DNA of 64,000 nucleotides from Mesorhizobium sp. J8. GTDB lineage: Bacteria; Pseudomonadota; Alphaproteobacteria; Rhizobiales; Rhizobiaceae. The notes under the pieces are model-generated. The model worked only from the letters and a program-made list of their open reading frames with translations. It searched no databases and was not told the origin of the DNA. A program made the translations under genes and the position numbers. The stretch is taken from the NCBI RefSeq assembly GCF_016591715.1, contig NZ_AP024109.1, forward strand, positions 4,836,001-4,900,000, read 5' to 3'. Positions 8,233 to 17,049 of the stretch are shown piece by piece (position 1 is the stretch's first letter; each line of letters opens with the position of its first letter).

Positions 8233-8772
8233 CTAGCGACGATCCCCCCTCAAATCGGACGGCGCCAACGGATTCATGCGCTCGAGTGTCCGGTCTTTCA
8301 TGACGAATTGATGCCAGAGCGCTATCAGCGCGTGCAGACCTGCGAGCCAAAGGATCAGTGTTCCGCCGGTTTCGTGCAAGTCGGCAATCTCTCCTGACGC
8401 GCCTTGCACTGGCGCCGCTAGGCTCGGCAGATCGATACCAAGAAACGAGACCGGCACGCCGAGCCGCGAGGCGGCGTACCAACCGCTCAGCGGCAGCGCG
8501 ATGAGGAGAACGTAGAGCAAAGTGTGTGCGGCACGCGCTGCAAGATCTAGCCATCGGTTCTGCGGATCTTCGATCATGGGCGCGGCGCCCAGCCATCGGG
8601 CCAGTAGGCGAGGAATAACCAACAGCAATACGGCTAGGCCTACCGTAAAGTGGACGTAGGAGGGATCTGTCCGCGCGTGTCGGCCCCCTACGGCCGTGAG
8701 CCACGCGACCACCACGAGCACCGCCGTCAGCCAATGAATTGCGATCGTGATCTGGGAATAGCGATGCATCAA
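8233..8772 (-). CDS. Cytochrome b561 family membrane protein
   Basis: A 179-residue bacterial cytochrome b561 (four-helix, di-haem b type), expected to move electrons between quinol and periplasmic partners. Four hydrophobic segments are visible, near residues 10-30, 43-63, 85-105 and 135-157, with haem-ligand histidines in AIHWL, YVHFTVGL, AAHTLLY and LHALIALWHQ. The length and His pattern fit the family. Two ATG codons stand in tandem at the start. No FixK-type box was seen directly upstream; the next gene on the same strand (a USP) ends 139 bases away, so read-through from its promoter is possible. Confidence 0.86.
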   Translation of the reverse strand: MMHRYSQITIAIHWLTAVLVVVAWLTAVGGRHARTDPSYVHFTVGLAVLLLVIPRLLARWLGAAPMIEDPQNRWLDLAARAAHTLLYVLLIALPLSGWYAASRLGVPVSFLGIDLPSLAAPVQGASGEIADLHETGGTLILWLAGLHALIALWHQFVMKDRTLERMNPLAPSDLRGDRR

Positions 8773-8911
8773 AGGTGCCCTTGAGCTCGTTTGGCGCTCT
8801 CACAATCGCACAAACGCCGATATGTTCCAGATAGCTCCACCGGCGCCGAGACAACATATGGGCCACTCGGACAGCGAAAAATAAGGCATTCGCCTCTCGC
8901 TGGATACAGGT

Positions 8912-9748
8912 TCAACGAGCCATGATGATCGGCAGCCCCGGGTCCTCGATCATCGATCTGGTGACGCCGCCGAAAATCCTCTCGCGCAGCCGGGAATGGC
9001 CGTAAGCCCCCATGACCATGAGTTCGGCGCCAGTGTCGACGGCATGTCGGCGCAGAACATCGGCGATAGAGTGGTTTGAGCTCGGCAGTCGGTCTACTGC
9101 CACCTTCACTCCATGACGGGAGAGATAGCTTGCCACGTCTGCCCCGGGTTCCGCGCCGTGATGCCGTTCGTCCTCGATCGGGTTGACCATGGCGACCCGC
9201 ACCTCGTCGGCGCCTGAAAGAATGTTGAGCGACTCCCGCAAAGCGCGCGACGCTTCCAGGCTGGCGTCCCATGCGACGAGGACGCGTTTTGGCTTCAACG
9301 TCACAGTCGGCCCTTTGGGGACAAGCAGCAGTGGCCGCCCGGACGAAAACAGCGCGCCCTCGATGACTTTCTCCTTGAGCGTTTGGCTCGTTAGCAAGTC
9401 TGGCCCAAGGACAGTTAGATCGGCGTAACGCGCGCGCCGGCCAATGACCTCATCTGCCCAGGCATGGTCGGGGTAGTCGTCGCTCAGGTCCGTCGATACC
9501 GGGCTCGCCGACAGCATTTTGGAAACGGCCGAAATCCGCTTCTGCAGCATTTCCATTTCAGCTTGTCGCTCCGCGAGCCAAGCCGGCGAAACCACCTCGG
9601 CATATGCTCCGCCAGAGGGGGGCGCCGCGATGACCAGAACAAGCACCGAGAGATGGGCATTGATCTCTTCGCACAGGCCGGTGGCAAGCTTCAGATCGTC
9701 ATCTCCCTGATCGGGCCCTGTAACCGTGAGCAATGTCTTGGATGGCAT
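8912..9748 (-). CDS. Universal stress protein, tandem UspA domains
   Basis: A 278-residue cytoplasmic stress protein with two UspA folds (residues about 1-140 and 150-278). The second domain carries the ATP-type signature MGAYGHSRLRERIFGGVTRSM. The start at 9748 is preferred over an upstream frame because MPSKTLLTV begins the first UspA strand and AAGGAG precedes it. A TTGCGCCAGATCAA box lies 68-81 bases upstream. It is the same architecture as the USP at 52557-53366, also behind an FNR-type box, which suggests both serve low-oxygen survival. Confidence 0.88.
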   Translation of the reverse strand: MPSKTLLTVTGPDQGDDDLKLATGLCEEINAHLSVLVLVIAAPPSGGAYAEVVSPAWLAERQAEMEMLQKRISAVSKMLSASPVSTDLSDDYPDHAWADEVIGRRARYADLTVLGPDLLTSQTLKEKVIEGALFSSGRPLLLVPKGPTVTLKPKRVLVAWDASLEASRALRESLNILSGADEVRVAMVNPIEDERHHGAEPGADVASYLSRHGVKVAVDRLPSSNHSIADVLRRHAVDTGAELMVMGAYGHSRLRERIFGGVTRSMIEDPGLPIIMAR

Positions 9749-9815
9749 AGCGGCAGCTCCTTGTTCGGGAAATTTCACAGAGGAGTAGCGGTAGCCAGAT
9801 GGTCGGAAACCGTCC

Positions 9816-9829
9816 TTGCGCCAGATCAA
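9816..9829. promoter_or_regulatory. FNR/FixK-type box (USP side)
   Basis: TTGCGCCAGATCAA matches the rhizobial FixK pattern TTG-N8-CAA with strong flanks. Its distance to the leftward USP start (68 bases) suits an activator site near -41. Confidence 0.65.
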
Positions 9830-9847
9830 ACTGATCCCGTCTCGAGA

Positions 9848-9861
9848 TTGATCCCGGTCAA
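9848..9861. promoter_or_regulatory. FNR/FixK-type box (cytochrome c side)
   Basis: TTGATCCCGGTCAA lies 53 bases before the cytochrome c start. With the site at 9816-9829 it gives each of the two divergent genes its own box. Confidence 0.7.
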
Positions 9862-9914
9862 CGCGCAACCGCGCGATACGCCTTGGCCTGATCCGATGGC
9901 TGGAGGTGGACCGA

Positions 9915-10313
9915 ATGAAATTCCGGACGACGATGTGTTTCATGGCGCTGACGCTGAGAGCCGCGACGGCACAGGAGATGAGCAATGGACAGCAGGAATA
10001 TCTGAATTCCTGCGCCGTCTGCCACGGTTTGGACGGCAAGGGCGACGGACCGATGGCCGACGTATTGCGGAAGCACCCCGCGAATTTGACCACGCTCACG
10101 AGGCGCAATGGTGGGGAATTTCCGTACTGGCGGGTCTACGCGACGATCGACGGCCGCGGCCTCGTGCCCGAGCATGGGGAGCGCGACATGCCGGTCTGGG
10201 GCAACCAGTTCCTACCCGACGACGTGAAGAAGTACGGCCCCTACGGTGGAGAGGCCGTCACCACGGAACGCATTCAAAACCTGGCCGGTTACGTCATGAC
10301 GCTCCAGCGCTAG
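9915..10313 (+). CDS. Small exported c-type cytochrome
   Basis: A 132-residue monohaem cytochrome c. A short signal peptide (about residues 1-22, ending ATAQ) precedes SCAVCHGLDGKGDG, the CxxCH haem site near residue 36; a Met of ERDMPVWG is the likely sixth ligand. The ATG at 9915 is preceded by GGAGGTGG at a proper distance, so the GTG nine bases upstream is less likely. It should act in the periplasm as an electron carrier for an oxidase or reductase. A FixK-type box lies upstream, and the next gene follows after 29 bases. The partner enzyme is not known. Confidence 0.85.
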   Translation: MKFRTTMCFMALTLRAATAQEMSNGQQEYLNSCAVCHGLDGKGDGPMADVLRKHPANLTTLTRRNGGEFPYWRVYATIDGRGLVPEHGERDMPVWGNQFLPDDVKKYGPYGGEAVTTERIQNLAGYVMTLQR

Positions 10314-10342
10314 CACGACATGTGGAGCTGACGAGCCGAAGG

Positions 10343-11932
10343 ATGGATGCAACCAAGGTCAAGGCGCATATGATGATTGCTCAGAACCAAGACGTCGTGG
10401 TCGACATGCTGAAGGACCCTGCCACCTATGGTGAGGCTAGTCCCGTCGAGACGATTGAAACCCACATTTCCCGGATATTCCTCGTCGGCCAGCGCGCATT
10501 CAAGATGAAGCGGGCGGTCAAGCTGCCCTATGTCGATTTTTCGACGCCGCAGTTGCGGGTCGCCGCATGCGAAAAGGAAGTGGAATTGAACTCCAGAACG
10601 GCGCCCGGCCTCTATCTCGATGTCCAGCGTATCACGCGCGCAGGAGACAGGCTTGCCTTTGATGGGTCGGGCGAACTGGTCGACGCCGTCATCGAGATGG
10701 TTCGCTTCGATCAGTCGAAGCTTCTCGATCGCATGGCCGCCGCGGGGACGCTGACACCCGCGCTGATGACAGGCGTGGCGCGCATGGTCGCGCAATATCA
10801 CCGCAACGCCGAGGTGATCCATGCCGGTCGCGGGTCGGCGAACATCGGCGGCGTGCTTGAAATCAATGCGGCTGGATTTGCGACGAGCCACGTGTTCGAC
10901 GCAGGGGAGATCGAAGCGCTCGATGCGGCGTTTCGCAATGCCCTCGCCCGCCATGCCGGCCTTCTTGACCGGCGCGAGGCGGCAGGCAAGGTCCGCCGCT
11001 GCCATGGCGACCTGCATCTGCGCAACATCTGCGTCTTCGACGGCGAGCCTCGCCTGTTCGACTGCATCGAGTTCAACGACCGGATCGCCACGGTCGACGT
11101 CCTCTACGACCTCGCATTCCTGCTGATGGATTTGTGGCATCGCGGCTTCCCGCAATTCGCCAATCTGGTGATGAACCGGTATCTGGACGACGCCGATGAC
11201 GAGGACGGCTTCATTCTTCTGCCTTTTTTGATGGCGGTGCGGGCAGCGGTGCGCGCTCACGTGACCGCGACGCAGGTCGAGGAGGGCAGCCAGGACTCCA
11301 CAAAACTGATAGCTGAGGCGAGATCCTATTTCGAGCTTGCGCTGACCCTGCTTGCCGAAACGCCGCCCCGGCTTGTCGCGATCGGCGGTTTGAGCGGCTC
11401 GGGCAAGACGACAGTCGCCGAAGCGCTCGCCGCTCAAATCGGCGCGCCACCCGGCGCCCGGATCGTTGAAAGCGACCGCATCCGCAAGGCCATGCATTGC
11501 CTGCCGGCCGAGACCAGGCTGCCGGACAAGGCTTACCGGCCCGGTGTATCGGAACGCGTTTACCGCCAGATCGCCTGGCGCGCGGAATTGATCCTTGCCG
11601 AAGGCGGTTCCGTCGTCGCCGACGCTGTCTTCGACAAGCCGGAGGACCGCGACAGGATCGAACGCGCCGCGAGCAAGACAGATACCCCATTCGCGGGATT
11701 TTGGCTGGCGGCCGATCCTTCGGTGCTTTGCCGTCGGGTCAGCGAGCGCAAGGGCGGTCCCTCGGATGCCACCATCGACATTCTGTCGCGGCAATTGCAG
11801 CGCGATCCCGGTCCATTGACCTGGCGCGAGATCGATGCCGACCGCAGGGTAACCGAAATCACTGCCGAGATGGCGGCCTTGGTCGAGGGCACTGCTTCCT
11901 CCGCAATCAGCCTGAGGAAGACGGGAACATAG
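10343..11932 (+). CDS. Aminoglycoside phosphotransferase-like / P-loop ATPase fusion protein
   Basis: A 529-residue cytoplasmic protein with two kinase-like halves. Residues about 1-330 resemble the aminoglycoside phosphotransferase/choline kinase fold: RRCHGDLHLRNICV and LFDCIEFND give the catalytic His-x-Asp...Asn and metal-binding Asp. Residues about 345-515 form a P-loop kinase domain, with Walker A IGGLSGSGKTTVAEAL and a mobile Arg/Ser-rich lid later. Such fusions are labelled bifunctional aminoglycoside phosphotransferase/ATP-binding protein, but no antibiotic resistance role is shown for them. Position behind a FixK-driven cytochrome gene suggests a hypoxia-linked role. The substrate of either half is unknown. 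Confidence 0.82.
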   Translation: MDATKVKAHMMIAQNQDVVVDMLKDPATYGEASPVETIETHISRIFLVGQRAFKMKRAVKLPYVDFSTPQLRVAACEKEVELNSRTAPGLYLDVQRITRAGDRLAFDGSGELVDAVIEMVRFDQSKLLDRMAAAGTLTPALMTGVARMVAQYHRNAEVIHAGRGSANIGGVLEINAAGFATSHVFDAGEIEALDAAFRNALARHAGLLDRREAAGKVRRCHGDLHLRNICVFDGEPRLFDCIEFNDRIATVDVLYDLAFLLMDLWHRGFPQFANLVMNRYLDDADDEDGFILLPFLMAVRAAVRAHVTATQVEEGSQDSTKLIAEARSYFELALTLLAETPPRLVAIGGLSGSGKTTVAEALAAQIGAPPGARIVESDRIRKAMHCLPAETRLPDKAYRPGVSERVYRQIAWRAELILAEGGSVVADAVFDKPEDRDRIERAASKTDTPFAGFWLAADPSVLCRRVSERKGGPSDATIDILSRQLQRDPGPLTWREIDADRRVTEITAEMAALVEGTASSAISLRKTGT

Positions 11933-11946
11933 AGCCGACCGGCGCT

Positions 11947-14628
11947 TCAGCTGACCTCCAGGGTGGCCACGGACAGGCCCGGCTCGCTGGGATGATGCGC
12001 CAGCGAGAAGCCGAACTCCCGGCACATCGTGAGCATCTTGCGATTTTCGTTGAGGACTATGCCCTCGATGCGGCTGATGCGTTCAGCCCTTGCATAGTCG
12101 ATGACCTGGTTCAGCAGTTCCCATCCCAGGCCATGGTCCTGCAGGTCCGATCGCACCAGCAGCGCATATTCGCCGCTCCTGTGATCCGGATCGCAGGAAA
12201 GCCGGCCGATTCCGGCCAACGCTCCCGTGTCCTTTTCAAGCGCGACGAAGGCGATGTCGCGATCGTAGTCGAGTTGCGTGAGCCGCTTCAGCATCTGGTC
12301 CGGAAAGTTCTTGCGCACTGACAGGAACCGCAGTCGGAGGTCGTCGGGGGAAATCCTTGCCAGGAACGCGGGATAAAGCGCTACGTCCGCCGGCATGATT
12401 GGCCGGATGTGAAAAGTCATGCCGTCCAGCCGAAGATCGCGGCTCCATCCTGATGGATAGGGCCTTATGGCAAGGGCCGGGTTCGGCGCGGGTTCATCCA
12501 CCCGTCGCGGGTCGATTTCGATGCGGGCATCGAGCGCAATCACGCCCTCGGCATCGGCCAGCAGCGGGTTGATGTCGAGGGAGACCAGGCAGGGAAAGTC
12601 GACGATCATTTGCGACAGCCCATTCAGCGCGGCGATGATTGCGGCTCGATCGGCTGGCTTGCGGTCGCGATAGCCGGCAAGCAGGCGGCCTATCCTGGTC
12701 GCGTCGATCGCGTCTGCGGCCAGCACGTCGTCAAGCGGCGGCAGGGCGATCGCGGTGTCATTCACAACCTCGACCGCTGTTCCGCCCGCCCCGAACAGAA
12801 TGACCGGGCCGAACATCGGGTCCACGCTCATGCCCAGAATGAGCTCCTGCGCATGCCTGCGCGCGACCATGGCTTGCACGGTGTAGCCGTCCGGCCTCGA
12901 CCCCGCCGCCTGCGCGCGCAAGCGTGTCTCGATCGACCGCGCAGCCTCCGCGGCCTTCTCGGCAGTCGCGATGTCGAGCACCACGCCGCCGACATCCGAC
13001 TTGTGCGAAACCACCTTCGACAGCAATTTGACGACCACTCTTTCCGAGCTTTCGAGAAGCTCACCGGCTGCCCGCGCCACGTCCGCAACGGAGCCGGCGA
13101 CAATGGTTCTCGGCACGGCGATGCCGTAGGCGGCGATCGCCGCTTTTGCTTCCGGCTCCGTCAGCATGCGCCGTCCTTCGCTTGCCACGCGCCGGAAGAT
13201 GGCATGCGCCGACGCCCTGCCATCGGCCTGGTCTTCACCCTGGCTTGAGGGAGTCCGCAGGAGCGCCCGTTGGGCACGCGACCATTCGCTGAGATAGGAC
13301 GCCGCGATCGCCGCATCCTCCGGCGTTTCGAAACTGGCGATACCGGCTTGCGTCAGGATCTGCCGGCCCTCGCGAGCCGTGTGCTCGCCGAGCCAGCACG
13401 CAAGGAGCGGTTTTCTTCCGATCTCGCCTTCGTCGCCAAGCTCGGCCACTTTCCTGGCGGCATCGCGCGAGGAGCCAAGTCCAGTCGGGCAGTTCATGAC
13501 AAGGATGACATCCGTTTCCGGATCATCCGCCAGAGTGCCGAGCGCCGCGCGATACCGTTCGGGGGCGGCATCACCCACGATATCGACGGGGTTAGCATGC
13601 GACCAGGTCGGCGGCAGCACGCGGTCGAGCTGTTCGATCGTCGACGGCGCAAGCTCAGCCAACGCACCCCCGCGTTCGATCAGCTTGTCGACCGCGAGAA
13701 CGCCTGCGCCGCCGCCATTGGTGACGATGCCGACGCGCGCCCGCTCGAGCGGAGAATAGCGCCCGATCGTTTCGGCCGCATCGAGCAATTCGGCGAGGTC
13801 TTTCACGCGCAGCACCCCAGCCCTGCGCAAAGCGGCGTCCACCACCCTGTCCGCGCCGGAAAGCGCGCCGGTGTGGGTCGCCGCCGCCCTCGCAGCCTGC
13901 TCGTGGCGGCCGGGCTTGATCGCGATGACCGGCTTGAGCCGCGCCGCCGCCCGCGCGGCCGACATGAACTTGCGCGGATCGGGTACGGTTTCGAGATACA
14001 TCACGATGGCGCGCGTATGAAAATCGCCCGCCAGCATGTCGAGGCAGTCGCCGACGTCGACATCCGCCATGTCGCCAAGCGAGATGATCCGGGAAAAGCC
14101 GACATTGTTCTCGGCCGCCCAGTCGATCAGCGATGTCGCGATCGCGCCTGAGTGCGAGATCAATGCGATGTTCCCAGGTCGGGCCGCCATGTGGGCAAAA
14201 CTTGCGTTGAGCTTCGCCGGGGGAACCATCAACCCGACTGTGTTCGGCCCGATGATGCGCATGAGCGACGGTTTGGCGGCATCGAGCATTGCCTGGCGCA
14301 GACCGTTCCCGTGATTGAGCCCCGCGGTGATGACGACGGCTACTCGCGTTCCCTTCTCACCCAGCTCGCGCACGATACCGGGGACGGCGTTGGGAGGCGT
14401 AACGATCACCGCCAGATCGGGAATGCCCGGCAGGTCGGCAATCCGGCCGTAGCAGCGATGGCCGGCCACCTGCGAGTGTTTGGGATTAACCGGCCAAATC
14501 TCTCCCTCGAAACCGCCGACGATGATGTTGTTGAAGACAACGCGACCGACCGAGCCAAAGCGCTCGCTTGCTCCAACGACAGCGACAGACTTCGGTGAGA
14601 CTGCGTACTCAAGGTTTCGGATTGTCAT
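11947..14628 (-). CDS. ADP-forming acyl-CoA (acetyl-CoA) synthetase fused to a GNAT acetyltransferase
   Basis: An 893-residue fusion. From the N terminus come a CoA-binding Rossmann domain (SPKSVAVVGASERFGSVG), a succinyl-CoA ligase-like part (ISHSGAIATSLIDWAAENN), a ligase-CoA part, an ATP-grasp domain (about residues 480-700, VVVKLLSKVVSHKSDVGGVVLD) and a C-terminal GNAT domain (about 730-893). Single-subunit ADP-forming synthetases make ATP from acyl-CoA; fused GNAT forms can also be protein acetyltransferases of the Pat type. The start at 14628 is set by AAGGAG; a longer frame would run over the FixK-type box at 14677-14690. Whether it is an energy enzyme or a lysine acetyltransferase is open. 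Confidence 0.87.
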   Translation of the reverse strand: MTIRNLEYAVSPKSVAVVGASERFGSVGRVVFNNIIVGGFEGEIWPVNPKHSQVAGHRCYGRIADLPGIPDLAVIVTPPNAVPGIVRELGEKGTRVAVVITAGLNHGNGLRQAMLDAAKPSLMRIIGPNTVGLMVPPAKLNASFAHMAARPGNIALISHSGAIATSLIDWAAENNVGFSRIISLGDMADVDVGDCLDMLAGDFHTRAIVMYLETVPDPRKFMSAARAAARLKPVIAIKPGRHEQAARAAATHTGALSGADRVVDAALRRAGVLRVKDLAELLDAAETIGRYSPLERARVGIVTNGGGAGVLAVDKLIERGGALAELAPSTIEQLDRVLPPTWSHANPVDIVGDAAPERYRAALGTLADDPETDVILVMNCPTGLGSSRDAARKVAELGDEGEIGRKPLLACWLGEHTAREGRQILTQAGIASFETPEDAAIAASYLSEWSRAQRALLRTPSSQGEDQADGRASAHAIFRRVASEGRRMLTEPEAKAAIAAYGIAVPRTIVAGSVADVARAAGELLESSERVVVKLLSKVVSHKSDVGGVVLDIATAEKAAEAARSIETRLRAQAAGSRPDGYTVQAMVARRHAQELILGMSVDPMFGPVILFGAGGTAVEVVNDTAIALPPLDDVLAADAIDATRIGRLLAGYRDRKPADRAAIIAALNGLSQMIVDFPCLVSLDINPLLADAEGVIALDARIEIDPRRVDEPAPNPALAIRPYPSGWSRDLRLDGMTFHIRPIMPADVALYPAFLARISPDDLRLRFLSVRKNFPDQMLKRLTQLDYDRDIAFVALEKDTGALAGIGRLSCDPDHRSGEYALLVRSDLQDHGLGWELLNQVIDYARAERISRIEGIVLNENRKMLTMCREFGFSLAHHPSEPGLSVATLEVS

Positions 14629-14676
14629 CCTGAAAAGCTCCTTGCCGCCACATTCACCGAAGGCGCCATGCATTCA

Positions 14677-14690
14677 TTGCGCTGGATCAA
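14677..14690. promoter_or_regulatory. FNR/FixK-type box between synthetase/GNAT fusion and DUF302
   Basis: TTGCGCTGGATCAA lies 49 bases from the leftward start (14628) and 87 bases from the rightward DUF302 start (14778), so it could activate either or both divergent genes. Confidence 0.7.
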
Positions 14691-14777
14691 AGCGTCACGG
14701 GCCTCCTGCGGCTAGCTAAAGCGGCGCTGCGACCAAGCGGCTCTGCGGACGAAGGTATCCCGTCGAAGGAGGCTCCC

Positions 14778-15164
14778 ATGAGTTACTATTTCAGCAAAAA
14801 CCTCGACATGCCGTTTGCCGCGGCCATCGAACATGTCACCAAAAGGCTTGCCGGCAAGGGCTTCGGCATCCTGACGCGGATCGATGTCCAGCACACGATG
14901 AAGGTCAAGTTGGGCGTCGACTTCAAGCCCTACATGATCCTCGGCGCCTGTAATCCGCATTTTGCATGGCGGGCGCTGCAGGCCGAGGACAAGATTGGCG
15001 CGATGCTGCCCTCCAACGTGATTGTGACCGAGATCTCGCCAGGCAAAGTCGACGTTGCCGCTGTCGATCCGGTCGCGGCGATGGGGGCGGTCGAAAATCC
15101 GGCACTTGCCGCAATAGCAAACGATGTCCGGTTGTTGCTGCAGGAATTGATCAGCGAGCTTTGA
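14778..15164 (+). CDS. DUF302 family protein
   Basis: A 128-residue DUF302 protein. Typical family features are the N-terminal YYFSKNLDMPFAAAIEHVTKRLAGKGFGILTRIDVQ and the central GACNPHFAWRALQAED. Members are often found near redox, metal or c-type cytochrome genes but have no firmly known reaction. GGAGG precedes the ATG. It is followed after 11 bases by a P-type ATPase and then thioredoxin 2, so the three may form one unit behind the FixK-type box. Confidence 0.85.
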   Translation: MSYYFSKNLDMPFAAAIEHVTKRLAGKGFGILTRIDVQHTMKVKLGVDFKPYMILGACNPHFAWRALQAEDKIGAMLPSNVIVTEISPGKVDVAAVDPVAAMGAVENPALAAIANDVRLLLQELISEL

Positions 15165-15175
15165 CGGCCGACGCC

Positions 15176-17044
15176 ATGGACGAGTCCGCATTGCGGCGCT
15201 TGCTGCTGACCATCGCCATAGTGGGTCTGGCACTTGGGCTTGAAGTCTGGCGGAGCGGTCTTGGTCTCCTCTCGCCCGACACAATCTGGACCGCGGCAAC
15301 CCTGCCCGTCGTCGTCACACTCGCCATCTCCATCTTGCGGGACTTCTGGATCGGCCGGATCGGCGTCGACGCGATCGCGCTGGTTTCGATGTCGGCGGCG
15401 CTGTTGCTTGGGCAGGCTTTGGCAGCGGCGGTTGTCGCCATCATGTATGCCGGCGGCACGGTGCTGGAAGACTTTGCGCGCGGCAGGGCCGAACGCAATC
15501 TCAAAGCGCTGACCGACAGGGCGCCGCGCGTGGCGCATCGCAGATCGGCACAGGGCACCGAGACGGTGCCAATCGAGCAAGTGGCGATCGGCGACGAACT
15601 TCTGGTGCGCGCCGGCGAATTGCTGCCGGCGGACGGCGTCCTGATTGACGCTTCGGCCGTGTTGGATGAATCGACCGTCACCGGTGAACCCCTGCCGGAG
15701 CGGCGCGGCGCCGGCGACATCTTGCGCAGCGGCACCGTCAATGCCGGCGAAGCGTTTGTCATGCGCGCCACTGCTGTCGCCGACAAAAGCACCTATGCCG
15801 CGATCCTGCGCATGGTCACCGCCGCGCAAACCGCCAAGGCGCCGTTCATACGCATCGCCGATCGCTTCGCGCTGCTGCTGCTTCCGGTCACGCTGCTGCT
15901 CGCCGGCATCGCCTGGCGGCTTTCGGGCGACCCGATCCGCGGCCTCGCGGTCTTGGTGGTTGCCACGCCCTGTCCGCTGATCCTCGCGGCGCCCGTTGCA
16001 TTCATCGGGGGCGTGTCGCGCGCTGCCCGCGCCGGCATCCTCATGAAGGGCAGCGCCGCGCTGGAGGCGCTGGCCCAGATACGCACCGCTATCTTCGACA
16101 AGACCGGGACCTTGACGCTCGGCGGCGCCGAACTGATCGAGATCGACGTCGCTCCGGGCGAGCAAGCCGATGAGCTGCTGCGGCTGCTGGCCTCGCTCGA
16201 ACAGGCTTCGCATCATGTTCTTGCGGATTCGATCGTCCGCGTCGCCCGTCATAGAAAGCTGATGCTTTCCCAACCTTGTGAAGTTCGCGAGCATCGTGGA
16301 GAAGGCCTTGAGGGCCGGATAGACCGGATCTCCGTCGCGGCCGGGTCGAGGCCGCTCGTTCTTGGGAACGAACCACTGCCCGAGTGGGCGGAAAGTGGAG
16401 AGAGCCGGTACCACGACGCGCAGGTGCTCAGGGTGTTTCTGGCGCTCGGTGGCCGGCTTGCCGCTATATTCACATTCGGAGACGCCATACGCGAGGATGC
16501 CCTCGACACGGTTTGCGCCCTGCGTTCGGCGGGCGTCACCCGGATAGTCATGCTGACCGGCGACGATAGCACGACCGCCGAGAAAGTTTCCGCTTCGCTC
16601 GGACTTGACGCCGTCTTTGCCGATGCCACGCCGGCGGACAAGGTCGGAACGGTCGAGGCCGAGAAGGCGACGGCGCCGACGATGATGGTCGGCGACGGCA
16701 CCAACGACGCTCCTGGGCTGGCCGCGGCGACCGTCGGCATCGCGCTGGGAGCTCGAGGCGGTACCGCTTCGTCGGAGGCCGCTGACGTTGTCGTGCTCGC
16801 CGATAGCCTGCAGCCGGTTGCGGAAGCATTACGGATCGCCAGGCGCACGCGCCGGATCGCCCCGCAGAGCATCATCGTCGGCTTGGCGCTCTCGGGCGCC
16901 GCGATGATCGCGGCCGCCATAGGACATATAACGCCGGTGGCGGGAGCGTTGCTTCAGGAGGGGATAGACATCGCCGTCATACTCAATGCGCTGCGGGCGC
17001 TTGGCGAGGGGCGTTTGCCACACAAGCGAAACCAGGAGAGCTGA
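15176..17044 (+). CDS. Heavy-metal P1B-type ATPase with a TPC metal motif
   Basis: A 622-residue P-type ATPase. TGEP of the actuator domain is near residue 170, the membrane metal motif is ATPCPL near residue 263, the phosphorylated Asp is in DKTGTLTLGG near residue 308, and the hinge is MVGDGTNDAPG. There is no N-terminal metal-binding domain. TPC in place of CPC or SPC is seen in P1B-5-type transporters (Ni, Fe or Co suggested for that group). The usual HP dipeptide of the nucleotide domain appears to be replaced by HH in QASHHVLAD. The metal is therefore uncertain. It lies 11 bases after DUF302 and 5 bases before trxC. Confidence 0.85.
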   Translation: MDESALRRLLLTIAIVGLALGLEVWRSGLGLLSPDTIWTAATLPVVVTLAISILRDFWIGRIGVDAIALVSMSAALLLGQALAAAVVAIMYAGGTVLEDFARGRAERNLKALTDRAPRVAHRRSAQGTETVPIEQVAIGDELLVRAGELLPADGVLIDASAVLDESTVTGEPLPERRGAGDILRSGTVNAGEAFVMRATAVADKSTYAAILRMVTAAQTAKAPFIRIADRFALLLLPVTLLLAGIAWRLSGDPIRGLAVLVVATPCPLILAAPVAFIGGVSRAARAGILMKGSAALEALAQIRTAIFDKTGTLTLGGAELIEIDVAPGEQADELLRLLASLEQASHHVLADSIVRVARHRKLMLSQPCEVREHRGEGLEGRIDRISVAAGSRPLVLGNEPLPEWAESGESRYHDAQVLRVFLALGGRLAAIFTFGDAIREDALDTVCALRSAGVTRIVMLTGDDSTTAEKVSASLGLDAVFADATPADKVGTVEAEKATAPTMMVGDGTNDAPGLAAATVGIALGARGGTASSEAADVVVLADSLQPVAEALRIARRTRRIAPQSIIVGLALSGAAMIAAAIGHITPVAGALLQEGIDIAVILNALRALGEGRLPHKRNQES

Positions 17045-17049
17045 CGGTC

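Noticed and set aside
7468..8303. Several overlapping open frames of 60-116 codons
   Set aside because: No domain, ribosome binding site or coherent composition; the frames conflict with each other.
10343..11932. Zeta-toxin or antibiotic resistance kinase
   Set aside because: A P-loop and an APH-like fold are present, but there is no antitoxin partner and no resistance gene context.
10310..12025. 571-codon open frame on the - strand
   Set aside because: Opposite the kinase-like fusion, which carries intact catalytic motifs; the antisense product has no recognisable domain.
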